A DNA stretch of 64,000 bases from Microbispora catharanthi (GTDB lineage: Bacteria > Actinomycetota > Actinomycetes > Streptosporangiales > Streptosporangiaceae): assembly GCF_006334915.2 (NCBI RefSeq), contig NZ_VDMA02000003.1:434001-498000 (forward strand). The letters are read 5' to 3'. The notes under the pieces are model-generated. The model saw only the letters and a program-made list of their open reading frames with translations. It was not told where the DNA came from and did not search any database. The translations under genes were made by a program, and so were the position numbers. Every line of letters starts with the position of its first letter. The first letter of the stretch is position 1. This document shows, piece by piece, positions 36,840 to 45,570 of this stretch.

Positions 36840-38813
36840 ATGAGGACATCGATTCGTACGGCGGGCATTCTCGCCGCGCTGCTGGCCACGGGAGCCACGG
36901 GCTGCGCGGGTGGCCGTACGACACAGGACTTCCCGCCCCCTCACACGAACCTGACCGGCACCGATCTGACCGGCAGGGTGCGGCTCGTCGCGTACGCCGG
37001 CTGCGACGAGATGACGGAGGGGCTGCGGCAGGCGGCCGCGCGGAACGTGACCCCCTGGGGCTTCGGGGACGCCATGCTCTACGCGGCCCGCTCCGACGTC
37101 GCCGCCGCCAAGCGCGCGACGCCCGAGCAGCAGTCGTACTCGGCCACGAACACGCACGAGGCGGGCGTGGACGAGCCCGACCTGGTCAAGACCGACGGCG
37201 ACCGGGTGATCACGGTCACCAGGGGCGTGCTGCGCGTCGTGGACGCGAAGACCCGGAAGGTCGCCGGGACGCTGCGGCTCGTCGCCGAGGACCAGTCGTG
37301 GGCCCAGGCCGACCTGCTGGTCCACGGCGACCGCGCGCTCGTGCTGTTCCAGGGCGGCGGGATCGTCCCGTTCGGGGCGATGGCCAAGCGCCTGCCGGGT
37401 CCGAGCGGCCCGAGGTACGTGCTCGTGGACCTGTCCGGCGAGCCGCGCGTCCTCGGCGCGATGACCGTGCACGGGCAGCACATCGACGCCCGGCAGGTCG
37501 GCTCCACGGTGCGGCTCGTCGTCCGGTCCCAGCCGGAGATTGCCTTCCCGACGCCGAAGCAGGACGAATCGGAGAAGGAGCTGCTCGAAGGCAACCGTAA
37601 GGCCGTGCTGTCCGCCCCCGCCGACGCGTGGCTGCCGTCGTACGACGTCGAGTCCGGCGGCGCGAGCCGCACCGAGCGGGTCGGCTGCGACCAGGTGAGC
37701 CACCCCGACCAGTTCACCGGCACCTCGATGCTGACCATCCACACGATCGACCTGGCCGCCGCCACGCCGTTCGGCCCGCTCACGCCGATCGCGGTCGCGG
37801 CCGACGGCGACACCGTGTACGGAACGGCGGGCAGCCTCTACGTCACCAGCAATCCCCGCTGGTGGGCGGCTCGTCCGATCGACGTGATGCCGGTGCCCGG
37901 CTCGTCGGCCGCCGCGCCCACGGCCACCCCGGCGGTGCCGCCCGAGCGCACGGAGGTGCACCGCTTCGACGTCTCCGCCCCCGGCGCCCCGCGCTACGTC
38001 ACGTCGGGCTCTGTGCCGGGACGGCTGCTGAACCAGTACTCCCTGTCGGAGTACGACGGTCACCTGCGGGTGGCGACGACCAGCGGCGCCGAGGTGTTCG
38101 ACGCGAGCGCGAGCCCGGGCACGAGCGAGAGCGGCGTCTACGTGCTCGACGCCGGCACGCTCGCCCAGACCGGCTCGGTCACGGGCCTCGGCAAGGGCGA
38201 GCGGATCTACTCGGTGCGGTTCATGGACGGCCTCGGCTACGTGGTGACGTTCCGCCAGACCGACCCCCTGTACACGCTGGACCTGCGGGATCCGGCCGCG
38301 CCGAAGGTCACCGGCGAGCTGAAGATCACCGGTTTCTCCGCCTATCTCCACCCGGCGGGCGAGGGGCGGCTCATCGGCATCGGCCAGGAGGCGAGCGAGG
38401 CGGGCCGCGTGCTCGGCACGCAGATCTCGCTGTTCGACGTCGGCGACCCCGCCGCGCCCGCGGTGCTGTCGCGGTTCCGCCAGAAGGAGTCCGGCTCGGA
38501 GGCCGAGTGGGACCCGCACGCCTTCCTCTACTGGCCCGCCACCGGGCTGGCCGTGCTCCCGCTCCAGAACTGGGCCGAGGGCGGGATCGCGGGCAGCGCG
38601 GCGCTCGCGCTGCGCGTCGGCGACCGCGAGATCACCAAGCTGGGCGTCGTGACCCACCCGCGACCGCCGGCGAAGAGCGACTTCGCCCCCGCCGACCAGG
38701 GCATCCGCCGTTCTCTCGTCATCGGCGACGACCTGTGGACCGTCTCCGACACCGGCCTCAAGGTCAGCGACGCCGCCACGCTGGCCGACCGCGCGTGGAT
38801 CCCTTTCAGCTGA
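36840..38813 (+). CDS. Secreted beta-propeller lipoprotein
   Basis: 657-residue exported protein with a lipoprotein-like signal ending ATGC (Cys22), then a beta-propeller-domain protein of the Pfam Beta_propel type. The conserved region starts YSATNTHEAGVDEPDLVKTDGDRV (shown in part as EAGVDEPDLVKTDGDRV) and continues with repeated YVLVDLSGEPR, LFDVGDP, LPLQNW and GDDLWTVSDTGLKV blades. Function of the family is unknown; it is surface-exposed. 45 bp after the receptor kinase, same direction, suggesting a shared sensory or envelope role. The last 8 bases overlap glpD on the other strand. Confidence 0.85.
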   Translation: MRTSIRTAGILAALLATGATGCAGGRTTQDFPPPHTNLTGTDLTGRVRLVAYAGCDEMTEGLRQAAARNVTPWGFGDAMLYAARSDVAAAKRATPEQQSYSATNTHEAGVDEPDLVKTDGDRVITVTRGVLRVVDAKTRKVAGTLRLVAEDQSWAQADLLVHGDRALVLFQGGGIVPFGAMAKRLPGPSGPRYVLVDLSGEPRVLGAMTVHGQHIDARQVGSTVRLVVRSQPEIAFPTPKQDESEKELLEGNRKAVLSAPADAWLPSYDVESGGASRTERVGCDQVSHPDQFTGTSMLTIHTIDLAAATPFGPLTPIAVAADGDTVYGTAGSLYVTSNPRWWAARPIDVMPVPGSSAAAPTATPAVPPERTEVHRFDVSAPGAPRYVTSGSVPGRLLNQYSLSEYDGHLRVATTSGAEVFDASASPGTSESGVYVLDAGTLAQTGSVTGLGKGERIYSVRFMDGLGYVVTFRQTDPLYTLDLRDPAAPKVTGELKITGFSAYLHPAGEGRLIGIGQEASEAGRVLGTQISLFDVGDPAAPAVLSRFRQKESGSEAEWDPHAFLYWPATGLAVLPLQNWAEGGIAGSAALALRVGDREITKLGVVTHPRPPAKSDFAPADQGIRRSLVIGDDLWTVSDTGLKVSDAATLADRAWIPFS

Positions 38814-40566
38814 TGTTCCCCGGCGCCTTCGCGAGGTCACGCGGGGGCGCGACGGGGACGATCTCCGGCGCGCCGAGGCGGATGGCGTCGGCCTCCTGGT
38901 CGGTGTCCTGCTCCTGGGAGGCCCGCTCCGCCTCGACCCGCTTGGTGTAGTACTCGACCTCGCGCTTGACCTGATCGGCGTCCCAGCCGAGCGGGCCGGC
39001 CATGAGCTCGGCGGCCTCCTGGGCGACCGCGCTTCCCCGGTGGAAGGTCTCGATCGAGATGCGGGTGCGCCGCGTCAGCGTGTCGTTGAGGTGCCCGGCG
39101 CCCTCGTGCGTCGCCGCGTACACGATCTCCGCGCGCAGGTAGTCGTCCGCGCCGTCGAGAGGCCGGCCGAGCGAGGGGTCCTTCTCGATGAGCGCCAGCA
39201 CCTCGTCGATCAGCGAGCCGTACCGCTCCAGCAGGTGCTCGATCCTCGCCACGTGCAGCCCGGAGGAGCGCGCCATGCGGTGGCGGGAGTTCCACAGGGC
39301 CTGGTAGCCCTCCGCGCCGGCGAGCGGCACCTGGTCGGTGCAGGACGGCGGCACGCGCTGGTCGAGGCCGTGCGCGACCGCGTCCACGGCGTCGGCCGCC
39401 ATGACCCGATACGTCGTGAACTTCCCGCCGGCCACCATGACCAGCCCCGGCACGGGGTGGGTGACGACGTGCTCGCGCGAGAGTTTGGAGGTCTCCTCCG
39501 ACTCCCCGGCCAGCAGCGGCCGCAGCCCGGCGTACACGCCCTCGACGTCGTCCCTGGTCAGCGGCACCGAGAGCACCGAGTTGACCCGGTCGAGCAGATA
39601 GTCGATGTCCGCCCGCGAGGCCGCGGGGTGGGCCTTGTCGAGGTTCCAGCGGGTGTCGGTGGTCCCGATGATCCAGTGCCGGCCCCAGGGGATGACGAAC
39701 AGCACCGACTTCTCGGTGCGCATGATGAGCCCGCTGAGCGAGTGGATGCGGTCGCGCGGCACCACGAGGTGGATGCCCTTGGACGCCCGCACGTGGATCT
39801 GCCCCCGGCCGCCGACGAGCTGCTGGATGTCGTCGGTCCACACGCCGGTCGCGTTGACGACCTGGCGGGCCCGCACGTCCAGCTCGGCGCCGGTCTCCAG
39901 GTCGCACACGCGCACCCCGGTGACCCGCTCCCCCTCGCGCAGGAAGCCGACCGCCTGCACCCGGGAGGCGACGTGCGCGCCGTACGTCGCGGCGGTGCGC
40001 AGCGTGGTCATCACGAAGCGGGCGTCGTCGACCTGGGCGTCCCAGTACTGCACGGCGCCGGTGAAGGCCGACCTGCGCAGCGAGGGGGCGACCCGCAGCG
40101 CCTGGCGGCGGGTCAGGTGACGATGCCCCGGCACGCCCCGGGCGAGGCCGAAGGACAGCCCGAGCGTGTCGTAGAGCGCGAGCCCCGCCCCGATGTACGG
40201 CCGCTCCCAGCCGGCGTGCGTGAGCGGGAACAGGAACGGCACCGGCCTGACCAGGTGCGGCGCGATCCGCTTGAGCAGCAGCGACCGCTCCCGCAGGGCC
40301 TCCCTGACGAGGTCGAAGTTGAGCTGCTCCAGATAACGCAGCCCGCCGTGGATCAGCTTGGACGACCGGGACGACGTGCCGGAGGCGAAGTCGCGCGCCT
40401 CGACCAGGCCCACAGAGAGCCCGCGGGTCGCGGCGTCGAGCGCGACGCCGGCGCCCACCACGCCGCCGCCGATCACGACCACGTCGAGTTCCTGCGCCTC
40501 CATCCGCGCCAGGGCGGCGGTACGTTCTGCCGGGCCGAGTTTCGCCGTCCCCATCCTCGCCGTCAT
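38806..40566 (-). CDS. glpD: Aerobic glycerol-3-phosphate dehydrogenase
   Basis: 586-residue FAD enzyme at the inner face of the membrane, oxidising glycerol-3-phosphate to dihydroxyacetone phosphate and passing electrons to quinone. Features: VVVIGGGVVGAGVALDAATR near residue 30, SSRSSKLIHGGLRYLE, VNATGVWTD, IIGTTDT, and VMVAGGKFTTYRVMA, followed by the C-terminal domain with EIVYAATHEGAGHLND. ATG at 40566 with AAGGAG. Length is normal. It stands alone; glpK and glpF are not adjacent. Confidence 0.95.
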   Translation of the reverse strand: MTARMGTAKLGPAERTAALARMEAQELDVVVIGGGVVGAGVALDAATRGLSVGLVEARDFASGTSSRSSKLIHGGLRYLEQLNFDLVREALRERSLLLKRIAPHLVRPVPFLFPLTHAGWERPYIGAGLALYDTLGLSFGLARGVPGHRHLTRRQALRVAPSLRRSAFTGAVQYWDAQVDDARFVMTTLRTAATYGAHVASRVQAVGFLREGERVTGVRVCDLETGAELDVRARQVVNATGVWTDDIQQLVGGRGQIHVRASKGIHLVVPRDRIHSLSGLIMRTEKSVLFVIPWGRHWIIGTTDTRWNLDKAHPAASRADIDYLLDRVNSVLSVPLTRDDVEGVYAGLRPLLAGESEETSKLSREHVVTHPVPGLVMVAGGKFTTYRVMAADAVDAVAHGLDQRVPPSCTDQVPLAGAEGYQALWNSRHRMARSSGLHVARIEHLLERYGSLIDEVLALIEKDPSLGRPLDGADDYLRAEIVYAATHEGAGHLNDTLTRRTRISIETFHRGSAVAQEAAELMAGPLGWDADQVKREVEYYTKRVEAERASQEQDTDQEADAIRLGAPEIVPVAPPRDLAKAPGNIS

Positions 40567-41002
40567 ATGGCTCCTTCTGTACCGCTTTCGCCTCTTCCGA
40601 GTAAATCTACCCGTGAGTAGCTACCCGCGAATCCATCTTTTCCGTCGCCTTTCCCAAGGATCTCCGTAATCAGTCGGTGAACACTTCGGGGCAGCCCCCT
40701 CGCCGTACGGCGGCGAGGCGCGCCACCACACGGTGCGTGCCCGCACCGGGACGTCCTGTGATCACAGCAGGTGGGTCCGACACGCGGGTGATTGCGCGAA
40801 AACGGCCGGTTGACACGCTTTCCGACATGTAATCAACTCGTGTCGCGGGGTCCGGGTCAGCGCGCGCGGCGAAAGCGGTAATAGCGCTCGGCGAGAAGTG
40901 CCGAATCGCCTTCACCAAGCAGTGGCGACGCGTGACGGGTGGTGGCGGGTGTTGTCGAGGTCGGAGCCACGTGAACGCGGGAAGAAATTCCAGGGAAATC
41001 CG
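40567..41002. other. Intergenic region between glpD and the histidine kinase
   Basis: 436 bp that should hold divergent promoters for glpD (leftward) and the two-component system (rightward). A TTGACA hexamer lies at 40810-40815, but the nearest -10-like TGTAAT is only 13 bases further, too short for a standard promoter. Open frames across it have no ribosome sites or family resemblance. Nothing else is visible. Confidence 0.5.
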
Positions 41003-42163
41003 GTGGCTCTCTCCACCGGGCATCGTGAGCGAGACGGCGACCGGCGTGCGGCGGCGGAGCGCTCCCGAACCGGCGCCGCGCCCTCGGCCGCCCTCTACCG
41101 GGGCATACGCCTGTTCACGATCGCATTTCTGTTGCTCGTGCTCACGTTGCCGCCCGAATTCCTGCGGGACCGGCCCGGGCCGTGGAAGTGCGCGGTCGCA
41201 GGGTGCGGGCTCGCCGTCTTCATGGCTTCCTACACCCGGGTGGTGTGCCGCTCGATACCGCGTTCGGAACGGCTCCACACGCCCTGGGCGCTATTGGGCG
41301 TGGTCGTCAGCGGACTCGCCCTCCTGGCGGTTCTGCCGGAGAGCTGGATTTATTATCTGCCGTTCTATGTCCTCACCTGCCTCGTCATTACTCAGGGCCC
41401 CTGGCTCGGGCTGGTGTCCGCCGGCGGCTTCGTTCTCGTCATGGTGTGCGCCGGGCTCCTGCGGGGGCTCGCCCCGATGCGGCTCGCCATCCTGGTGACC
41501 CAGCTCGCGGTCTTCGCCGTGACGTTGAGCGGCATCCACCAGGTCATCGAGTTCGCCATCACCCGCTGGGAGACCCAGAAGGCGTCCGAGCGGCTGGCCG
41601 GCGAGCGCGAGCGCCGCAGGCTGTCCCGGGACCTGCACGATCTGGTCGGCCGCGACCTGGTCGCCCTCATCATGAGGGCCGAGGTCGCGGCGCAGCACGA
41701 CCCCGAGACCTCGACGGGCGAGGAGTTGCGCCGCATCGCGGCGCTGGCGCGCACCGCTTTGAACAACACTCTGGCGGTGGTCGAGGAGATGCGCTCCCCG
41801 GACATCGTGACGGAGCTGGAGGAGGCCAGGGAGCTGCTGGGCTGGGCGGGGATCGACCTCGCCGTCTTCGGCCGTCCGGTGAGGGCGCACCAGAGGGCGC
41901 CGTTCGCCTGGTTCCTGCGCGAAGCCGTCACCAACGTCGCCAAGCACAGCGGCGCCCGGACCTGCCGGGTGATCTTCGGCGCCGGCCGGCTGACGGTCGA
42001 GGACGACGGACGGCCGAAGGAGCCCCTGGTGCCGGGCGCGGGCCTCACCGGACTGCGGGAACGGCTGGAGCAGGCCGGTGCGGAACTGGTCGTCTCGCGG
42101 TCCAGGGAGGGCGGCGTACGCGTGACAGCGAGATTCGTCGAAGGGGGACGCCCGCATGACTGA
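41003..42163 (+). CDS. NarL-type sensor histidine kinase (HisKA_3)
   Basis: 386-residue membrane sensor kinase. After about 30 residues there are four to six membrane helices (residues about 35-190), with almost no outside loops, suggesting an intramembrane or membrane-stress sensor. Then the HisKA_3 dimer domain RLSRDLHDLVGRDLVALIMR with the phospho-His, and an ATPase domain with N-box FLREAVTNVAKHSGA, EDDG, and GLTGLRERLEQAGAEL. GTG at 41003 with AGGG upstream; longer starts are possible. It overlaps the response regulator gene by 8 bases. It flanks the LAP gene set, and is a plausible regulator of it or of the adjacent ABC transporter. Confidence 0.85.
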   Translation: MALSTGHRERDGDRRAAAERSRTGAAPSAALYRGIRLFTIAFLLLVLTLPPEFLRDRPGPWKCAVAGCGLAVFMASYTRVVCRSIPRSERLHTPWALLGVVVSGLALLAVLPESWIYYLPFYVLTCLVITQGPWLGLVSAGGFVLVMVCAGLLRGLAPMRLAILVTQLAVFAVTLSGIHQVIEFAITRWETQKASERLAGERERRRLSRDLHDLVGRDLVALIMRAEVAAQHDPETSTGEELRRIAALARTALNNTLAVVEEMRSPDIVTELEEARELLGWAGIDLAVFGRPVRAHQRAPFAWFLREAVTNVAKHSGARTCRVIFGAGRLTVEDDGRPKEPLVPGAGLTGLRERLEQAGAELVVSRSREGGVRVTARFVEGGRPHD

Positions 42164-42800
42164 ACCGCCACTGGACGTGCTGATCGCCGAGGACCAGGAC
42201 CTCGTCAGGGAGGCCCTGGGGCTCCTGCTCTCGGCGTACGCGGGGTTGCGGGTGGTCGGCGCGGCGGGCGGGGTCGAGGAGGCGCTGGCGCTGGCCGCCG
42301 AGACGCGCCCGCACATCGCGCTGGTCGACCTGCACCTGCCGTCGGACGGCGCGGCCGGCCAGGAGGACGTCCCGAACGGCGTGGAGGTGGTCGCGGGGCT
42401 GCGCAGACGCTCTCCCGCCACCAGATGCCTGATCCTCTCGGCGTTCCGCGAGCCGGGCGCCCTGCGCGCCGCGCTCGCCGCGGGCGCCTGCGGCTACCTC
42501 GTCAAGGACACCTCCACCGCCCGGCTGGTCGCCGCGATCAGGCGGGTGGCGGTCGGCGAGCTCGTCATCGACGACCGCCTCGCCGCCCGCATCGCCCTGG
42601 CCAAACCGTGCCCGCTCACTCCGCAGGAGGTCGCGGTGCTCCGCCACGCCCAGGACGTCCTCACGGTCGCCGACATCGCGAGGGCCATGCGCCTCAGCAC
42701 CGGCACCGTGCGGAACTACATCACCCGGGCCATCCACAAGACCGGCGCGCGCAACCGCCACGAGGCCGTACGCATCGCCGCCGCCAACGACTGGCTCTGA
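42156..42800 (+). CDS. NarL/LuxR-type response regulator
   Basis: 214-residue partner of the preceding kinase. Receiver domain at about 5-125 has the acidic pair EDQD, the phospho-acceptor Asp in IALVDLHLPSDG, and the VKDTS lysine. The LuxR-type helix-turn-helix is at about 150-210: LTPQEVAVLRHA then ADIARAMRLSTGTVRNYI. ATG at 42156. It converges on the ABC permease gene, stops 1 bp apart. Target genes are not shown; the LAP precursor promoter and the ABC operon are the nearest candidates. Confidence 0.9.
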   Translation: MTEPPLDVLIAEDQDLVREALGLLLSAYAGLRVVGAAGGVEEALALAAETRPHIALVDLHLPSDGAAGQEDVPNGVEVVAGLRRRSPATRCLILSAFREPGALRAALAAGACGYLVKDTSTARLVAAIRRVAVGELVIDDRLAARIALAKPCPLTPQEVAVLRHAQDVLTVADIARAMRLSTGTVRNYITRAIHKTGARNRHEAVRIAAANDWL

Positions 42801-42801
42801 G

Positions 42802-43542
42802 TCAGCCGGCGGGGCTGAGGGCCTCGGGGCGCAGCCGGGCCAGGGCCACCACGAGCGCCAGCGCGGTCCAGCAGGCCAGCACCAGCAGCGGCGTGGCGAC
42901 CTCTCCGGATCCCCGCTCCGCGGTGATCGCCAGGTGGTAGAGCGCACTGGTGGGCAGGTAGTCGCTGACCTGCCTGACCGTCTGCGGGAACGCCGACGTG
43001 GGGAACCACAGCCCGCCCAGGATCGCCATCGGGAAGAAGACGCCGAGGCAGGCGAACTGGGTCGCCTCTCCGGCGACCAGCAGCCCGATCGCCACCCCGA
43101 ACACCGCGAAGCAGACGCTGCCGCCCCAGGAGGCGGCGAGCACCAGCGCCCAGCGGTCCGGCGGCATCCGCACCTGGTTGAGCAGGGCGCCCAGGATGAA
43201 GATCGCCGCGAGGGCGGGAAGCACGAGCAGCCAGGCGCCCACGAGCTTGCCCAGCACGTACCGCCGGGGGGACAGCGGGGTGAGCGTGAGCTGACGGGCC
43301 CACCCGCTGCCGCGCTCCTCGCCCAGCCGGATTCCGCCGCCGGTCAGCGCGGCGTAGAACGCGCCGGAGACCGCCAGGGCGATCATGTAGGTCGCCGCGA
43401 ACCCCGGTGCGGAGGTCCAGCCCGACACGGTGAAGAGCTTCGTGAACATGACGTAGAAGCCGGCCGAGAACAGCACGGAGAAGACCAGGAAGTAGCCGCT
43501 GCGGACCATGCTGACCACGTCGAGCCTGATGTAGTGGGTCAT
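42802..43542 (-). CDS. ABC-2 type transporter permease
   Basis: 246-residue membrane protein with six helices, typical of ABC-2 exporters: first helix SMVRSGYFLVFSVLFSAGF, conserved GGGIRLGEERGSGWARQL, and further helices through FFPMAILGGLWFP and ACWTALALVVAL. It overlaps the ATPase gene (ATGA) and forms a two-part exporter with it. In streptolysin-S-like loci ABC-2 exporters (SagGHI) secrete the peptide and protect the cell; the same role is inferred here from position beside the precursor gene. Confidence 0.88.
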   Translation of the reverse strand: MTHYIRLDVVSMVRSGYFLVFSVLFSAGFYVMFTKLFTVSGWTSAPGFAATYMIALAVSGAFYAALTGGGIRLGEERGSGWARQLTLTPLSPRRYVLGKLVGAWLLVLPALAAIFILGALLNQVRMPPDRWALVLAASWGGSVCFAVFGVAIGLLVAGEATQFACLGVFFPMAILGGLWFPTSAFPQTVRQVSDYLPTSALYHLAITAERGSGEVATPLLVLACWTALALVVALARLRPEALSPAG

Positions 43543-44447
43543 GGCAGTCCCGTCTCCTTCGCCAGGGCCATGAGGACGTCCTCGAGGGAGCCCCGGATGA
43601 TCTCCAGATCCCGCACCCCTCGCCGTGAGGCGCCGTACAGGGCGTCGAGTGTGGCGTCCTGGTCGGAGGTGACCAGCTCCCAGCGGTCCCCCGGGTCGCC
43701 CTTCACCCGCAGCACCCCCGGCAGCCGGGCGAGCTCCTCCTCCCGCGCCTCCGGGTCGGTGAACCGCAGGGTGACGTCGCTCACCCTGGACATGATCTGC
43801 CTGGCCGGGCCGTCGGCCACGATCTGCCCGCCCTGCAGCACGACGATCCGGTTCGCGTACGCCTCCGCCTCCTCCATGTAGTGCGTGGCGAAGACGATCG
43901 TCCGGCCGCGCCCGGCCCGTTCCAGGATGTCCTCCCAGAACGCGTGGCGGGCCGCGACGTCGAGCGCGGCGGTGGGCTCGTCGAGGAAGAGCAGCCGCGG
44001 GTCTCCGGCGATGGCCAGGGCGAACTTGACCCGCTGACGCTGACCGCCCGAGAGCCTGCTCACCCGGCGCGCCCCCAGGTCCGCCAGCCCGGCCTCGCGC
44101 AGGATCCCCCCGGTCAGAGCGGCCCTGCCGTACTGCGCCGCGACGAGGCCGACGACCTCGCGGACGGTCACATGGCGCATCAACCCGGTGTCCTGCAGCA
44201 TCGCCCCCACCAGTCCGCGCGCGACGGCGTCCTGCGGGCGCATGCCGAACAGGTCGGCCCGGCCGATCCCCGGGGTCAGCAGCCCCAGCATGACGTGGGT
44301 GAGCGTGCTCTTGCCCGCGCCGTTCGGTCCCAGCAGCGCGACGACCTCTCCGGCGGATATCCCCAGGGTCACGCCGGCCAGCGCCCGCACCGCTCCGTAG
44401 CTGAAGGTCACGTCCCTGATGCTCACGTGCCGGGTTTCAGGCGTCAT
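43539..44447 (-). CDS. ABC transporter ATP-binding protein
   Basis: 302-residue ATPase of the drug/bacteriocin exporter type. Walker A LLGPNGAGKSTL near residue 38, Q-loop in MLQDTGLM, signature RLSGGQRQRVKFA, Walker B LLFLDEPTAALD, and the H-loop FATHY. The C-terminal 80 residues form the extra domain seen in ABC-2 ATPases. ATG at 44447 is chosen because the family fold starts there; GGGAGG lies 11 bases upstream. First gene of a leftward operon with the permease, divergent from the LAP precursor across 294 bp. Confidence 0.9.
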   Translation of the reverse strand: MTPETRHVSIRDVTFSYGAVRALAGVTLGISAGEVVALLGPNGAGKSTLTHVMLGLLTPGIGRADLFGMRPQDAVARGLVGAMLQDTGLMRHVTVREVVGLVAAQYGRAALTGGILREAGLADLGARRVSRLSGGQRQRVKFALAIAGDPRLLFLDEPTAALDVAARHAFWEDILERAGRGRTIVFATHYMEEAEAYANRIVVLQGGQIVADGPARQIMSRVSDVTLRFTDPEAREEELARLPGVLRVKGDPGDRWELVTSDQDATLDALYGASRRGVRDLEIIRGSLEDVLMALAKETGLP

Positions 44448-44741
44448 CGCTGTCGCGGCCTCCCGAAAACGGGTTCGTCGGGGCGAAGTCCACTGACGCA
44501 CGCTACGACGCCGGCGTGTATTCCGGGAGAACCTTTTCCGCACCGTTTTCTGGTGAGTTTTGTCACCATCGCCCCGCGCGGATTCTCATCATTGACACCG
44601 AATTCTCGCGTGTGATGATCGGTGAGTCCGATCCGGAGAAAGGGACCTTTTGCTGGGTCGGAGCGCGGCGCCCGGGCTCGCATGAATCCGCGTCTTCGAT
44701 CTCCCGGGTCTCCGTCATGCCGAGAGGGGGTGAACTACGGC
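44448..44741. promoter_or_regulatory. Divergent control region of ABC operon and LAP precursor
   Basis: 294 bp, less GC-rich than surrounding coding DNA, between the ABC ATPase and the precursor gene. A candidate rightward promoter has TTGACA at 44592-44597 with GATGAT at 44614-44619 (16-base spacer), giving a leader of about 115 nt. The precursor ribosome site GGGGGTGA is at 44726-44733, close to the ideal GGAGGTGA. No clear operator repeats were seen. Confidence 0.45.
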
Positions 44742-44903
44742 ATGAAGCTCGAGAGCACCGCCACGGTCGACCACCGGAGCATGACCGCTCAGCCGCTCGG
44801 CGCCGGTTTGACCGGCGCCGGGTTCGGCGTCGTCGTCCCGGGCGCCTCATCCTGCTGCGCTGGCTGCACGTCCAGCTCCTGCGGCACGATCGCGCGTCCG
44901 TAG
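44742..44903 (+). CDS. LAP/TOMM RiPP precursor peptide
   Basis: 53-residue precursor. The leader (about 1-35) starts MKLESTATVDHRSM and ends in a Gly/Val-rich stretch LTGAGFGVVVPGA. The likely core, residues 36-53, is SSCCAGCTSSSCGTIARP: four Cys, five Ser, two Thr, with all Cys of the protein in the last 16 residues. This is the composition expected of a substrate for YcaO cyclodehydration to thiazol(in)es and oxazol(in)es; the enzymes are encoded just downstream. ATG at 44742 with GGGGGTGA 8 bases upstream; an in-frame GTG at 44730 is too close to that site. Leader cleavage near Pro33-Gly-Ala35 is a guess. No known family name recognised. Confidence 0.85.
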   Translation: MKLESTATVDHRSMTAQPLGAGLTGAGFGVVVPGASSCCAGCTSSSCGTIARP

Positions 44904-44909
44904 CGACAA

Positions 44910-44942
44910 GCGGGGCCCGGCGGCTCACGCCCCGGGCCCCGC
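44910..44942 (+). terminator. GC-rich hairpin after precursor gene (attenuator)
   Basis: Perfect 11-bp stem GCGGGGCCCGG / CCGGGCCCCGC with an 11-base loop, starting 7 bases after the precursor stop. No T-run follows, so it is more likely a partial terminator or mRNA-stabilising hairpin that makes precursor mRNA more abundant than that of the enzymes, a common arrangement in RiPP operons. Confidence 0.65.
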
Positions 44943-44980
44943 CCTCCCGAAATTCACGGAGAAATACCGAGGAAAACGCG

Positions 44981-45568
44981 GTGACAGCCATGGAAGCCAA
45001 GCGGGAAATAGACGTTTCCGCCATTCCCAAGCCCGTTCTCATCAACGTTCCGGTGGACGACGTGGCGCGCGGTGTGGAGTTCTACCAGGCGCTGCTCGGA
45101 ATGCCGCTCGCACGATCCCTCTCGTACGAGATCTCCTACCACGCCCCGGTGTCCAGCGACGGCATCCTGCTCACGGTCGACAAGCGCAGATTTCCCGGCG
45201 AGGCGATAACGGTCTATTTCCACGTGGCCGACCTCGACGCCATGCTCAAGACCATCGCGGAGGCCGGCGGCCAGGTGACGGCGGGCCCGTACGACCTGCC
45301 GCTGCCCAAGCAGGTCAAGCCGGAGTTCCAGGAGCAGTTCCGGGACAGCCCGTTCTATCGGGGGGACGCCGGCGACTCCATGGGGCGGGGCGCCAGCGTG
45401 ACCGACGCCGACGGCAACAGGTTCGGGCTCGTGGAGTTCAGCGAGTGGGCGCACGCGACCTTCCGGCTGGGCGAGTACGCCACTCCGGTCACCGCCGAGC
45501 AGCTCGTCGACCAGTCGATCGCCCTGAACCGGAAGGTCCCCCCGCCCAGCGAGATCTTCCAGGAGTGA
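44981..45568 (+). CDS. VOC (glyoxalase/bleomycin-resistance fold) protein
   Basis: 195-residue protein with a vicinal oxygen chelate fold: first half begins PKPVLINVPVDDVARGVEFY, second half ends GASVTDADGNRFGLVEFSE. VOC proteins bind small molecules or metal; many give resistance by sequestering a compound, others are enzymes. GTG at 44981 follows GAGGAAAA at 44969; an internal ATG at 44990 is also possible. It is the first gene after the precursor hairpin and its stop is 2 bases before the SagB start, so it belongs to the biosynthetic operon. Self-protection or a tailoring role is inferred; neither is shown. Confidence 0.8.
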   Translation: MTAMEAKREIDVSAIPKPVLINVPVDDVARGVEFYQALLGMPLARSLSYEISYHAPVSSDGILLTVDKRRFPGEAITVYFHVADLDAMLKTIAEAGGQVTAGPYDLPLPKQVKPEFQEQFRDSPFYRGDAGDSMGRGASVTDADGNRFGLVEFSEWAHATFRLGEYATPVTAEQLVDQSIALNRKVPPPSEIFQE

Positions 45569-45570
45569 GC

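Noticed and set aside
35580..38840. 1086-codon leftward open frame opposite the kinase and propeller genes
   Set aside because: A stop-poor antisense frame over two well-supported genes; no domain seen.
40810..40834. Standard sigma-70 promoter before the histidine kinase
   Set aside because: TTGACA and TGTAAT are only 13 bases apart, too short for a normal promoter spacer.
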